From assembly GCA_023451735.1 (NCBI GenBank), contig JAEXYH010000093.1, positions 1-64,000 of the forward strand: 64,000 bases of DNA, read 5' to 3'. The translations under genes and the position numbers were made by a program. The notes beneath the pieces were generated by a model. The model was not told the DNA's origin. It did not search any database and saw nothing but the letters and a program-made list of their open reading frames with translations. How positions within the stretch are numbered: position 1 is the stretch's first letter; each line of letters opens with the position of its first letter. Source of the stretch: Pseudomonadota bacterium. GTDB taxonomy: Bacteria; Pseudomonadota; Alphaproteobacteria; Rhizobiales; Rhizobiaceae. Shown here piece after piece: positions 35,906-44,003 of this stretch.

Positions 35906-36565
35906 TCAGTGCCTCTTCATATTGCTTTCATGCACGGCGATGGCCTCGTTGATGTCATCGTAGTAGGTCATCTGCCCATTTTCCAGAACGATGCCGGTCT
36001 GGCAATAGTCGCGCAACGTCCCCGTGCTGTGTGATACCATGATCACGTCGGAATTGCTCAGCTTTTCCTTGAAGGTCTGCTGCGATTTCCGCTTGAAGTT
36101 GGTATCGCCCACGGCGGTGATTTCGTCGACCAGATAATAGTCGAAATTGATTCCCATGCTGACACCGAATGCAAGCCTCGCCTTCATGCCTGAAGAGTAG
36201 GTTCGCACCGGTGCATGGTAGAATTGCCCCAGTTCGGCAAATTCGGCAACATAGGCCACCAGTTCGTCGGTATCCACGCCATAGATGCGGGCGACGAAGC
36301 GGACATTCTGTTCACCGGAAAGATTGCCCTGAAAGCTGCCCTGAAAGCCGAGCGGCCAGGAGATCTTTCCCTGCCGTATGATGCGGCCGCGGTCGAGCTC
36401 GAGCGTGCCTGCGATGATCTGTAGCAGCGTCGATTTTCCCGCACCATTGCGCCCCAGAAGCCCGATGCTCTTGCCGCGCGGAAAGGTCACCGACACATTG
36501 TCGATGATCATCTTTCTCACGCCCTTCATGCGCACTTCCTTGGTGGCGCGTTCCAATCGGATCAT
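35906..36565 (-). CDS. KpsT/RkpS-like polysaccharide ABC transporter ATPase
   Basis: 219 residues. Walker A GLLGRNGAGKSTLLQIIAG, the family signature YSSGMKARLAFGVSM (the SSGM variant of polysaccharide exporters), Walker B YYLVDEITAVGD and switch His VSHSTGTLR are all intact. It powers export of a lipid-linked polymer through the KpsM-type permease(s). Its ATG overlaps the stop of the upstream permease by four bases (36562–36565). Confidence 0.94.
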   Translation of the reverse strand: MIRLERATKEVRMKGVRKMIIDNVSVTFPRGKSIGLLGRNGAGKSTLLQIIAGTLELDRGRIIRQGKISWPLGFQGSFQGNLSGEQNVRFVARIYGVDTDELVAYVAEFAELGQFYHAPVRTYSSGMKARLAFGVSMGINFDYYLVDEITAVGDTNFKRKSQQTFKEKLSNSDVIMVSHSTGTLRDYCQTGIVLENGQMTYYDDINEAIAVHESNMKRH

Positions 36566-37380
36566 CGGTCTCTCAGCCTTCCCCTGGATGTCGTGAACAG
36601 CAAAAGCCCCATGAAGACAAGGCAGGCCGCGACAGTCCAGACATAGAACCCGTCATATCCGGTAGCCCGGTATTGCGGATAGAATCCGGTCCTGAATTGC
36701 ATGACGATATGGGCCAAAGGGTTAAAAAGTACGATATCCCTGGCAATCGGCGGCAGTGAATCCGGCAGGAAGAAAACCCCGGAAACCAGGAAAAGCGGGC
36801 GAGTGACAATGCCATAAAGCTTTTCGTAGATCGGGTACATGACGAACAGCACCGCATTGGCCAGCCCGATGCCAAGTGCAAGCAGGCTTGCCACGACAAT
36901 GGCTTCCATTATCGGCGGCAGATGGATGGAAACGGGATGGCGGGCTGTAAACACGATATAGCCGAGCACGACGATGGCCACGATCGTCGTCGTCACGATC
37001 TGCAGCACGTAGCGTGCGGCCATCGTGTCGATCGGGGCCACGCTCGGATAGCTGAGCAGAGCCTTGTTGCCGCTCACTGCACTGTTCAGATAACCGGCGA
37101 GAGCCTGATAGAACTGGAAGCCGATATAACCGGTGGCAAAGAACAGCGGGAAGCTGGTGCCGAGCGGCGGCATATGGGCGATCGCCATGAAAATGACGGA
37201 CAAAAAGACGATATGGCTGACCGGATCGAGGAAGGCCCAGAGATATCCGCCCGGCTTCGCTCCGAAGCGCGTCGACATTTCGCGCATCACCAATGCGCTG
37301 ACGACACGTGCGTGAGTTGCTAGATAGGACAAACGCTTCTGTAGACCCTGGTTGGCGAAACGCGCGGAAACTGAAGCCAA
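36562..37380 (-). CDS. KpsM/RkpT-like ABC-2 permease, copy 2
   Basis: 272 residues, about six membrane spans. Family markers LVMREMSTRFGAKPGGYLWAFLDPVSHIVFL and PLFLVSGVFFLPDSLPPIARDIVLFNPLAHIV align with the first permease at 33708–34550. First gene of the minus-strand export unit; the promoter should lie in 37381–37514. Overlap with kpsT (ATGA) shows coupling, so this copy is the one most directly tied to the ATPase. Confidence 0.92.
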   Translation of the reverse strand: MASVSARFANQGLQKRLSYLATHARVVSALVMREMSTRFGAKPGGYLWAFLDPVSHIVFLSVIFMAIAHMPPLGTSFPLFFATGYIGFQFYQALAGYLNSAVSGNKALLSYPSVAPIDTMAARYVLQIVTTTIVAIVVLGYIVFTARHPVSIHLPPIMEAIVVASLLALGIGLANAVLFVMYPIYEKLYGIVTRPLFLVSGVFFLPDSLPPIARDIVLFNPLAHIVMQFRTGFYPQYRATGYDGFYVWTVAACLVFMGLLLFTTSRGRLRDR

Positions 37381-37470
37381 ATTATGTCAAATCGGCGGTT
37401 TATGCTACCGGAAATGGGAGCGTATCCAGAACGCTAGCCGATTTTGCGACCAATGAGTGGAGTTCTGAAG

Positions 37471-37502
37471 CGGAGCGTGGGCTAAAAAGCCCAACGCTCC
37501 GG
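37471..37502 (-). terminator. Stem-loop downstream of lipoprotein gene
   Basis: CGGAGCG-TGGGCT and AGCCCA-ACGCTCCG form a 13-bp stem with one bulged A and a short A-rich loop, 13 bases after the minus-strand lipoprotein stop. No T-run follows on the minus strand, so it may be a Rho-assisted terminator or mRNA-stabilising hairpin. Confidence 0.45.
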
Positions 37503-37514
37503 AAGTCGATACAC

Positions 37515-37871
37515 TTATGCGCCGGCCAGAAGTTCCTGGCAGTAGCTTGGTCCCGTTGCACCGGGGCGGTCGGAGGTGATCTCGATATTGCGAATGGTGT
37601 AATCGGAAGAAACGGTGACCTTGGCCGAGCAGCTGACGCTGGCGCTTTTGCCGTTCTCCAGCTTGATGCGCTTGTAGCCGCCGCGCCAGCTGTAGAGGGT
37701 GCTGGAGCCGGAAGCCACGTCGTCGAGCGGCGGATTATATTTGGCGAAGAACTCGCCGGCCGAGCGGCCGACCCAGCGCTTGGAGATCGGACTGTCGGAA
37801 ATAGTGACAGTCGTGCAGCTTGAGAGAGTGAGCGCGAGGAGGGCGATCGATGCGATGAGGCGGCGGCTCAT
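37515..37871 (-). CDS. Small predicted lipoprotein
   Basis: 118 residues. Signal MSRRLIASIALLALTLSSC with lipobox LSSC gives an N-terminal lipidated Cys. The mature part has two further Cys residues (SVSCSAK and SYCQELL) that could form a disulfide, and several Ser/Thr-rich beta-strand segments. No function is assigned. It is transcribed on the same strand as the export genes but separated from them and followed by a hairpin, so it is probably independent. Confidence 0.8.
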   Translation of the reverse strand: MSRRLIASIALLALTLSSCTTVTISDSPISKRWVGRSAGEFFAKYNPPLDDVASGSSTLYSWRGGYKRIKLENGKSASVSCSAKVTVSSDYTIRNIEITSDRPGATGPSYCQELLAGA

Positions 37872-38187
37872 GATCCGTGAAAATCCTTGTGTGATGGGCG
37901 TGCCCTGCGAGGAGGGCCGTTCATCTTTCAGCTAGCAGATTTTCCCGCTTCGTCACGCCATTAGAGATTGGCCAGGCATCAAAATGTGAAACCGCCGCTT
38001 TTTTGCAACGGATTTACGCTGGCCAGCCCTCAATCGGGCCTTCTCACACAGCGTCTTTCTCCGGGAAATCCTTCCCGCCGCGGGCTCGGCCCACTGGTGC
38101 GACAAACGAAATTAGTCTTGTCACATTTTTTTCGAAAACGGTGCTTGTCGAAGGAAAAATGCTGTTCTATAGAGGCGCCACTGGTCA
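37872..38187. other. Gap between lipoprotein gene and tRNA-Pro
   Basis: 316 bases without a protein gene. The right end holds the tRNA-Pro promoter. Short frames in the middle look like noise. Confidence 0.5.
38145..38173 (+). promoter_or_regulatory. Sigma-70 promoter of tRNA-Pro
   Basis: TTGTCG (38145–38150), exactly 17 bases, TATAGA (38168–38173). The predicted start near 38180 lies eight bases before the tRNA, as expected for a stable-RNA gene. Confidence 0.7.
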
Positions 38188-38264
38188 CGGAGTGTAGCGC
38201 AGTCTGGTAGCGCACCACGTTCGGGACGTGGGGGTCGCAAGTTCGAATCTTGCCACTCCGACCA
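38188..38264 (+). tRNA. tRNA-Pro (anticodon CGG), CCA encoded
   Basis: A 77-base cloverleaf. Acceptor CGGAGTG (38188–38194) pairs with CACTCCG (38254–38260), followed by A and CCA. The anticodon arm CCACG–TTCGGGA–CGTGG presents CGG for CCG codons. The T arm carries AGTTCGAATCT. Confidence 0.97.
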
Positions 38265-38428
38265 GTCAGACGCCTTGTCGTTCAAGGTTTTTCCAGTTTC
38301 CCGAAAAACATCAAAAAATGACCGCAGTGATTGGCCGACCTTTCTGCCTGTGCGTTCTGGCTTGAACGTTGCGTCGACTCCGGACCGAGTATCTAGGTCG
38401 CCGGGCAGTTCGTTACCTATGGGAAAAA

Positions 38429-38632
38429 GTGCCATTCTTTCGGTCATCGGCCATAAGACGCGCCGAGTACGATGAAGCGACAAGCACGCTGAGCATTTGG
38501 TTCGTGGAAAGCGGCGGACCTTATGACTACTATCGTGTGCCGAAGGCGGTCTATCTCGGTCTGCTCAGTGCTGGATCTGCTGGTACTTAGTTCCACGACA
38601 ATATTCGAGATCGATACAGTTCGAACCGGTAA
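38429..38632 (+). pseudogene. KTSC-domain gene interrupted by an in-frame TAG
   Basis: From GTG 38429 the frame reads a KTSC domain: SSAIRRAEYDEATSTLSIWF, then YDYYRVPKAVYLGLLSAGSAGT. A TAG at 38588–38590 replaces the family's conserved Tyr, and the same frame continues FHDNIRDRYSSNR to a TAA at 38630. In intact relatives the segment is G-x-Y-F-x-x-x-I-R-x-x-Y, so one base change (TAC or TAT to TAG) explains the break. The start codon is uncertain (no ATG). KTSC proteins are small and of unknown or nucleic-acid-linked function. It lies 165 bases after tRNA-Pro. Confidence 0.7.
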
Positions 38633-38708
38633 ACCGGATATTCTACCTTCTTTGGAACAGGTACGGAGACCCGGCGTTGTCTGTCCATCGAAACCGATGG
38701 AGGTGACT

Positions 38709-38786
38709 ATGCTTAAAGGTATTGCGCTGTGGGCAATGGGCGTGCCGATCTTTGTAATCGTTCTGCTGTATATGTTCGTTTTCTAG
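38709..38786 (+). CDS. Very small membrane protein (25 residues)
   Basis: The sequence MLKGIALWAMGVPIFVIV continues to MFVF, one uninterrupted hydrophobic helix. A strong GGAGGTG ribosome binding site sits six bases before ATG 38709, which is the main reason to believe it is translated. No family assignment; tiny hydrophobic proteins of this kind bind and tune larger membrane proteins in other bacteria (inference). It follows the KTSC pseudogene by 77 bases in the same direction. Confidence 0.6.
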   Translation: MLKGIALWAMGVPIFVIVLLYMFVF

Positions 38787-38989
38787 CAGCAGGCGCGGGC
38801 GCTGCGCCCATGACGCCGAAGAAGCGTTTGCGAATTCAGTGATGCCGCGGTTTCAGTGTTCAGCCAAGGCATTATTTGTCGGTTACGCAACGCCGAACAG
38901 CTGAAAGGTCAGGTTTTCGTTGGCTTTTTTCGTAATTAGTCAATCTCAAAGCTGAAATCCTTTGGCGCGGCGTTATGCAATCTTACCCC

Positions 38990-39018
38990 TGAAAAAAAGA
39001 AGGCGGCCTACGCCGCCT
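38990..39018 (-). terminator. Rho-independent terminator of the cysHDN genes
   Basis: On the minus strand AGGCGGC and GCCGCCT (39001–39018) form a 7-bp GC stem with a 4-base loop, followed by TTCTTTTTTTC. It lies 16 bases after the cysN stop. Confidence 0.88.
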
Positions 39019-39033
39019 CCATTGAATTTTCCG

Positions 39034-40539
39034 TCAGATATCGCTTCCCGCATTGGAAAATATCTCCGCGGCCTCCGACGAGGTCATGCGCCTGATCTCC
39101 GCCTCGTCGCGACGGCTGGCGAACAGGTCGCTCGCCATCAACTGTTCGGCGAGATCTGCCGGCAGGGACAGGACAACGCGCTGTTCACCGTCGCGGCCGC
39201 GGTGAATGCCGCCGATATCGCCGCGCTTGGCGGTCACCATGCCGCCCGCAATCGTGTTCAGAGTGTCCGGGTCGATCAGGATGAAGGCGCCGGTTGCGCG
39301 GTTCTGCTCATAAGCGTCGAAGACGGCCTGTTCTTCAAAAGACAGATGCACCTTGCCGATTGCGTTCATCGCAAGTGCCGATGCATGCGGCTTCCAGTGT
39401 CCGCTGTTGAGGTCGAGTTGCGAAAGCGGTTCGATGGTCACCCGCTGACGGCGTGAGCCGCTCTTCAGCCAGTAGCGTTTGCCCGGTTCGATGCCGCCCG
39501 GCTGCAATGCCACGAGTTGCGCATCGAAGGACGTACCGGTCATCGGCTGGTTGTCGATCGAGACGATCAGGTCGCCGCGCGCCACATCCACCTGACGGTC
39601 GAGCACCAGCGTGATCGCGTCACCGGCAACTGCGGCATTGCGCACCAGATCGAAAGTGACGATCTGCTTCACATTGGCAACCGTGCCGGATGGCAGGATC
39701 GCGACCGAGTCGCCCGGCTTGATGGCGCCGCCCGATACCGTTCCCTGATACCCGCGAAAACTCTCGCCGGGACGCACGACGCGCTGTATCGGCAGGCGAA
39801 AACCGCCGGCCTGGGTCGAGCGGCTGGTGGCAAGCTCCAGCGCCTCGATCAGCGTCGGGCCTTCATACCACGGCATTGAGGATGCGCCTGACGTGACGAC
39901 GTTTTCACCTTTCAGCGCCGACATCGGGATCGCGGTGATCTGGCGCACACCGAGCGCCAGCGCGAATTCGCGGAATTCATGTGAGATCTTCTCGAACACG
40001 GCCTTATCGTAGCCGATCAGGTCGATCTTGTTGACCGCCAGCACGAACTGCCGGATGCCCATCAGCGCCGCGATCGTGGCGTGACGGCGGGTCTGTTCCA
40101 GCAGGCCGGCGCGGGCGTCCGCCAGCAGGATGGCGAGATCGGCTGTAGAAGCGCCGGTCACCATGTTGCGGGTATATTGCTCATGGCCGGGCGTATCGGC
40201 CACGATGAACGAGCGCCGGTCGGTGGAAAAATAGCGATAGGCGACGTCGATCGTGATGCCCTGTTCGCGCTCCGCCTGAAGTCCGTCGAGCAGCAGCGCG
40301 AAATCGGGCAGGCCGAGATCGTTCTGGGCGCCACTGTCACGCGCAAGCGTCGCGGCCTGATCTTCCTTCACTGCCTTGGTATCCCAGAGCAGCCTGCCGA
40401 TCAGCGTCGATTTGCCGTCGTCGACGGAGCCGCAGGTAATCAGGCGCAGCGGTCGCGTGTCGCGGGTTACGCGGGCGGCGGATTCGGCGAAGGGAATGAC
40501 GTTCGCAGAGGCGGCATTGGCTGTTGCTGTGGCGCTCAT
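39034..40539 (-). CDS. cysN: Sulfate adenylyltransferase subunit 1 (GTPase subunit)
   Basis: 501 residues. An EF-Tu-like GTPase whose GTP hydrolysis drives CysD to form adenosine phosphosulfate from ATP and sulfate. G-motifs are complete: GSVDDGKSTLIG, DTPGHEQY, NKIDLIG; beta-barrel domains follow. The protein ends at SNAGSDI with no APS-kinase (CysC) domain, unlike the NodQ/CysNC fusions. ATG 40539 lies one base after the CysD stop (TGAgATG), so the longer open frame is not used. Confidence 0.95.
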   Translation of the reverse strand: MSATATANAASANVIPFAESAARVTRDTRPLRLITCGSVDDGKSTLIGRLLWDTKAVKEDQAATLARDSGAQNDLGLPDFALLLDGLQAEREQGITIDVAYRYFSTDRRSFIVADTPGHEQYTRNMVTGASTADLAILLADARAGLLEQTRRHATIAALMGIRQFVLAVNKIDLIGYDKAVFEKISHEFREFALALGVRQITAIPMSALKGENVVTSGASSMPWYEGPTLIEALELATSRSTQAGGFRLPIQRVVRPGESFRGYQGTVSGGAIKPGDSVAILPSGTVANVKQIVTFDLVRNAAVAGDAITLVLDRQVDVARGDLIVSIDNQPMTGTSFDAQLVALQPGGIEPGKRYWLKSGSRRQRVTIEPLSQLDLNSGHWKPHASALAMNAIGKVHLSFEEQAVFDAYEQNRATGAFILIDPDTLNTIAGGMVTAKRGDIGGIHRGRDGEQRVVLSLPADLAEQLMASDLFASRRDEAEIRRMTSSEAAEIFSNAGSDI

Positions 40540-40540
40540 C

Positions 40541-41494
40541 TCAGAAATATCCCTCGCGCTTCTTCTTTTCCATGGAGCCGGACTGGTCTCGGTCGATTGC
40601 GCGGCCTTGGCGTTCGGAGACGGTGGCGATCTCGAGTTCGGCGATGACTTCATCGAGGTTGGAGGCCGTCGAGCGGATCGCACCGGTCAGCGGGAAGCAG
40701 CCGAGCGTGCGGAAGCGGATCATTCCGTGCTGGATCTCTTCGCCGGGCTTCAGTTCAAGCCGCGGGTCTTCGGCGAGGATCATCATCCCGTCGCGCTCTA
40801 CATACGGGCGCTCAGCGGCGTAATAGAGCGGCACAAGCGGAATATCTTCCGCCTGGATGTAGCGCCAGATATCCACCTCGGTCCAGTTCGACAGCGGGAA
40901 GGCGCGGACGCTTTCGCCTTTTTTGATCATGCCGTTATAGATGTTCCAGAGTTCCGGGCGCTGGTTGCGTGGATCCCATTTGTGGTCCGGCGTGCGGAAT
41001 GAATAGATCCGCTCCTTGGCACGGGAGGCTTCCTCGTCGCGCCGGGCGCCACCGAAGGCCGCGTCGTAACCACCGGCGTCGAGAGCTTGCTTCAAGGCCT
41101 CGGTCTTCATCACGTCGGTATAGAAGGCTGATCCATGGGTGAACGGCGTGATATTCTCTTGCGCGCCGCGCTTGTTGGTGTGGACCACGAGATCGAGATC
41201 GTATTTCTCCGCGATCTGATCGCGGAACTCGATCATCTCCTTGAACTTCCAGGTCGTGTCGACATGCAGAAGCGGGAAGGGAACGCGGCCGGGATGGAAG
41301 GCCTTGCGCGCCAGATGCAGAAGAACGGATGAATCCTTGCCGATCGAATAGAGCATGACCGGATTTTCGAATTCGGCCGCGACCTCGCGGAAGATGTGGA
41401 TCGCTTCGTTTTCCAGTGCCTTGAGGTGCGGATCGAGCGGCGGGCGGGAAACGGGTGGGTTCCTGATTTCCGTTTCCTGTGCAGACAGGGACAT
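40541..41494 (-). CDS. cysD: Sulfate adenylyltransferase subunit 2
   Basis: 317 residues. PP-loop ATP pyrophosphatase SIGKDSSVLLHLARKAF, then LLHVDTTWKFKEMIEFRD and the C-terminal RFRTLGCFPLTGAI…EIATVSERQGRAIDRD…KKREGYF block typical of CysD. It catalyses adenylation of sulfate with CysN. It follows cysH after 53 bases and couples to cysN by a one-base gap. Cytoplasmic. Confidence 0.96.
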   Translation of the reverse strand: MSLSAQETEIRNPPVSRPPLDPHLKALENEAIHIFREVAAEFENPVMLYSIGKDSSVLLHLARKAFHPGRVPFPLLHVDTTWKFKEMIEFRDQIAEKYDLDLVVHTNKRGAQENITPFTHGSAFYTDVMKTEALKQALDAGGYDAAFGGARRDEEASRAKERIYSFRTPDHKWDPRNQRPELWNIYNGMIKKGESVRAFPLSNWTEVDIWRYIQAEDIPLVPLYYAAERPYVERDGMMILAEDPRLELKPGEEIQHGMIRFRTLGCFPLTGAIRSTASNLDEVIAELEIATVSERQGRAIDRDQSGSMEKKKREGYF

Positions 41495-41547
41495 TTCGGT
41501 CTCCGGTTATTCTTGAATGTTACACACAAAGAGTGGGATTTTGAGCC

Positions 41548-42345
41548 TCAGCGGGCGATGGAACTCGCCGTGGGTGCTGAAACCGGTATCGGCTGAGACG
41601 CGTTTTCAGGGACATGCAGTCCGCATTCGCGTTTCTCGTCGTTTTCCCACCACCATCGTCCGGCGCGTTCAGGTTCGCCGGGCTTGATGGCGCGGGTACA
41701 GGGTTCGCAGCCGATCGACGGGTATCCGCGGGCATGCAGCGGATTGACCGGAATATCCCGTGACGCCACATGAGCGTTGATCGCACCGATATCCCAGTCG
41801 GCCAGGGGGTTGACCTTGATGAGGCCGCGCTCGGCATCGTATTCGGCAAACTGCGTGGATGCGCGGTTGCCGGATTGGCCGCGGCGCAAGCCCGTCACCC
41901 AAACCTGCGCTCCGGAAAGCGCCTTGGCGAGAGGGATCAGCTTGCGCACATGACAGCAGGCGTGACGGGCCTCGACACTGTCGTAAAAACCGTTGAGACC
42001 GTATTTTTCCGCATAGACGTCGATATCGTCCTGCTCCGGCCGGAATCGGCGGATGGTGATATCGTAGCGCTCTTCCGTTTCGGAAATGAGCTCGACGGAT
42101 TCCTTGAACAGGCGTCCGGTTTCCAGCGTCGAAACCTCAACCGGAAGGCGGTGCGTGCCGATCGCGGCGGTGATGACCTGGTCTTCTATTCCCAGAGAAG
42201 TGGTGAAGACGGCGTGGCCAAGTTCGGCGGCGGCGGAAAGACGGCCAGGAAGATCGAGACTGGCAAGTCTGACGTTCAGTTCGGCGGCAAGAGCCTCGGC
42301 ACCCTTGCCATACGCGGTACGCTCAATCACATCATGCGAGGTCAT
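41548..42345 (-). CDS. cysH: Adenylylsulfate (APS) reductase, Fe–S type
   Basis: 265 residues. It reduces APS to sulfite using thioredoxin. The [4Fe-4S] ligands CC (ACCHVRK) and CxxC (GCEPCTRA) show the APS rather than PAPS type, consistent with an assimilatory route that does not need CysC. The C-terminal catalytic Cys is in RECGLHV. Start ATG 42345 has AAAGAAG upstream; the open frame extends to 42486 but that part is not like CysH. First gene of cysH-cysD-cysN, divergent from the Rrf2 regulator. Confidence 0.95.
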   Translation of the reverse strand: MTSHDVIERTAYGKGAEALAAELNVRLASLDLPGRLSAAAELGHAVFTTSLGIEDQVITAAIGTHRLPVEVSTLETGRLFKESVELISETEERYDITIRRFRPEQDDIDVYAEKYGLNGFYDSVEARHACCHVRKLIPLAKALSGAQVWVTGLRRGQSGNRASTQFAEYDAERGLIKVNPLADWDIGAINAHVASRDIPVNPLHARGYPSIGCEPCTRAIKPGEPERAGRWWWENDEKRECGLHVPENASQPIPVSAPTASSIAR

Positions 42346-42707
42346 GGTTCTTCTTTCATCAGCAAGTGCTGTAGTATCGCCACTTGCAGATGTGGAAGAC
42401 AGGAAAACCCGTTTCTTCCGGTGATGGTGAGGAGCAAATATCTCTCCAAAGCCCCGCCTACACAGAAAACCTGCCGCCTTAACCAAATGTGACTGTTTTT
42501 ACGGCAGCAAATGCCCGCATAGGTTTGTAATTTTTGCATGTTTGCGCTACTCCAGAATGGAGTGTGCAATGCGGCATGACCCTTTGCACAAAGGCGACCG
42601 CGAATGTCGCTTTCAGGCAATTCGCGGAGCGAAGGAATACGACGTGTGAAGCGGCGACGTGAGGTTCAAACCGGCCTCGCGGCGGCGTTGCTGTTAATGG
42701 TTGCGTG
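42346..42707. other. Divergent control region between cysH and the Rrf2 gene
   Basis: 362 bases, no gene. It should contain both promoters. The clearest element is the 15-bp palindrome ACTCCA–GAA–TGGAGT at 42549–42563. Confidence 0.5.
42549..42563. promoter_or_regulatory. Candidate operator ACTCCA-N3-TGGAGT
   Basis: A perfect 6-bp dyad with a three-base spacer, between divergent sulfate-reduction genes and an Rrf2 repressor gene. Proposed as the Rrf2 binding site from symmetry and location only. Confidence 0.4.
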
Positions 42708-43172
42708 ATGATATCCCAGAAAGCGAAATACGCGCTGAGAGCACTTGCGGCGCTGGCGCAGGCCGATCCGGATGAGCCGATGCTGATTTCGGAGATCGCG
42801 GTCCAGCAATCTATCCCGAAGAAATTTCTGGAACAGATCCTGCTCGACCTGAAGCGCTCCGGCATCGTCATGAGCCGCCGCGGCAAGCAGGGTGGGTATC
42901 TTCTGCTGAAACCTGCCGACGCGATTTCCTTCGGTGAAGTCCTGCGGCTTGTCGATGGTCCGATCGCGCCGCTTCCCTGTCTCTCGCAGACCGCCTACCG
43001 AAAATGTGACGATTGCGATGGTGAGCACCTTTGCGAAATCCGCCACGTCTTCGCCCGGGTGGCGGACGCGACCCGCGACGTCCTGTTTAACACCACGATC
43101 GCCGATGCGATCGAGGGAGCAGGCGAAGGTACGCAGAAGCCCGCTCAGGTGCGGGAACTGCTGACGGCGTAA
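42708..43172 (+). CDS. Rrf2-family transcriptional regulator (probable sulfur-assimilation repressor)
   Basis: 154 residues. N-terminal winged helix (AKYALRALAALAQ…IPKKFLEQILLDLKRSGIVMSRRGKQGGYLL) is the Rrf2 pattern. Three cysteines near the C-terminus in RKCDDCDGEHLCEIR match the spacing of Fe–S-sensing Rrf2 proteins. Because it is divergent from cysH and followed by sulfate-uptake genes, it is probably the local cysteine/Fe–S-status regulator. ATG 42708 is preferred over the adjoining GTG 42705. No strong ribosome binding site is visible. Confidence 0.9.
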   Translation: MISQKAKYALRALAALAQADPDEPMLISEIAVQQSIPKKFLEQILLDLKRSGIVMSRRGKQGGYLLLKPADAISFGEVLRLVDGPIAPLPCLSQTAYRKCDDCDGEHLCEIRHVFARVADATRDVLFNTTIADAIEGAGEGTQKPAQVRELLTA

Positions 43173-43254
43173 GGCCTCTCTTTTTCAGCCGTATCTCTAT
43201 CTACTCGCTGACAGAAGGTCGTGCTAACCTCGCCTTGCAATAAAGGGGCGTGGC

Positions 43255-43767
43255 ATGTTTTCCGTTTCCATTGCAAAATCGCCGGAGGATTTCGAGGTCG
43301 CCGCGGCACTGTGTCGGGAGTTGGCGGAATGGGATGTCGCCATGGCCGCAACCCATGGCATCAATCCGCAACTGGTGACGGATCTTTATCACGGCGAAAC
43401 TGCAGAAAGCCTTGCCCGGCGCTATGGACAACCGGGGGCGGGAATGGTGCTGGCGTCATGGGATGGTCAGCCGGCGGGATGCCTGGCCTTCTCCGCTTTC
43501 GATGATACGGCGAACGAGCTTCACAAGTTCTATGTCACCCCTGCCTTCAGGCGAAAGGGCATCGGCGGCGCAATGATGCGTGCGGTGATCACTGCTGTCG
43601 AAATCCGCCGGAAGAGCAGGCTGCTGGCGCACACCACAATCTATATGACCGATGCAATCGCGATCTATCGCGCCTTCGGTTTCGACTTCTGTACCCCCTT
43701 TCGCCAAGTGCCCGAAGCGGTTGGGCATACGGAGATTTTCCTGAAACGTGAGGTACAACACCGCTGA
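43255..43767 (+). CDS. GNAT-family N-acetyltransferase
   Basis: 170 residues. The acetyl-CoA site is recognisable in FYVTPAFRRKGIGGAMMRAVI (R-x-x-G-x-G/A), followed by the LAHTTIYMTDAIAIYRAFGF strand–helix pair. Substrate unknown. AAAGGGG lies before the ATG. It stands between the Rrf2 regulator and sbp and shows no sign of a sulfur role. Confidence 0.88.
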   Translation: MFSVSIAKSPEDFEVAAALCRELAEWDVAMAATHGINPQLVTDLYHGETAESLARRYGQPGAGMVLASWDGQPAGCLAFSAFDDTANELHKFYVTPAFRRKGIGGAMMRAVITAVEIRRKSRLLAHTTIYMTDAIAIYRAFGFDFCTPFRQVPEAVGHTEIFLKREVQHR

Positions 43768-44003
43768 AGTTGCCTTCCGGAACGATTTCCAGCCGGATTG
43801 CGTTTTTGCGGTTTGGCGTTTTCCCGACGCTGCCGTTCTGTGAACTGATGTCAGCGGAACCCATTCTTTGTCGTCTCAACCCTGCCAAGGGAAACAGTTT
43901 TGCCTTCTTTCCGCCGTGAATTGACTAAGACGACCTGACCGATAGAGTTTAGCCCGGATCAAATGCCCCAAATTACAGGCCAAGGCTTCACAGGAGAGAC
44001 CCT

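Noticed and set aside
38188..38632. Genomic-island attachment at tRNA-Pro
   Set aside because: No integrase and no repeated copy of the tRNA 3' end was found nearby.
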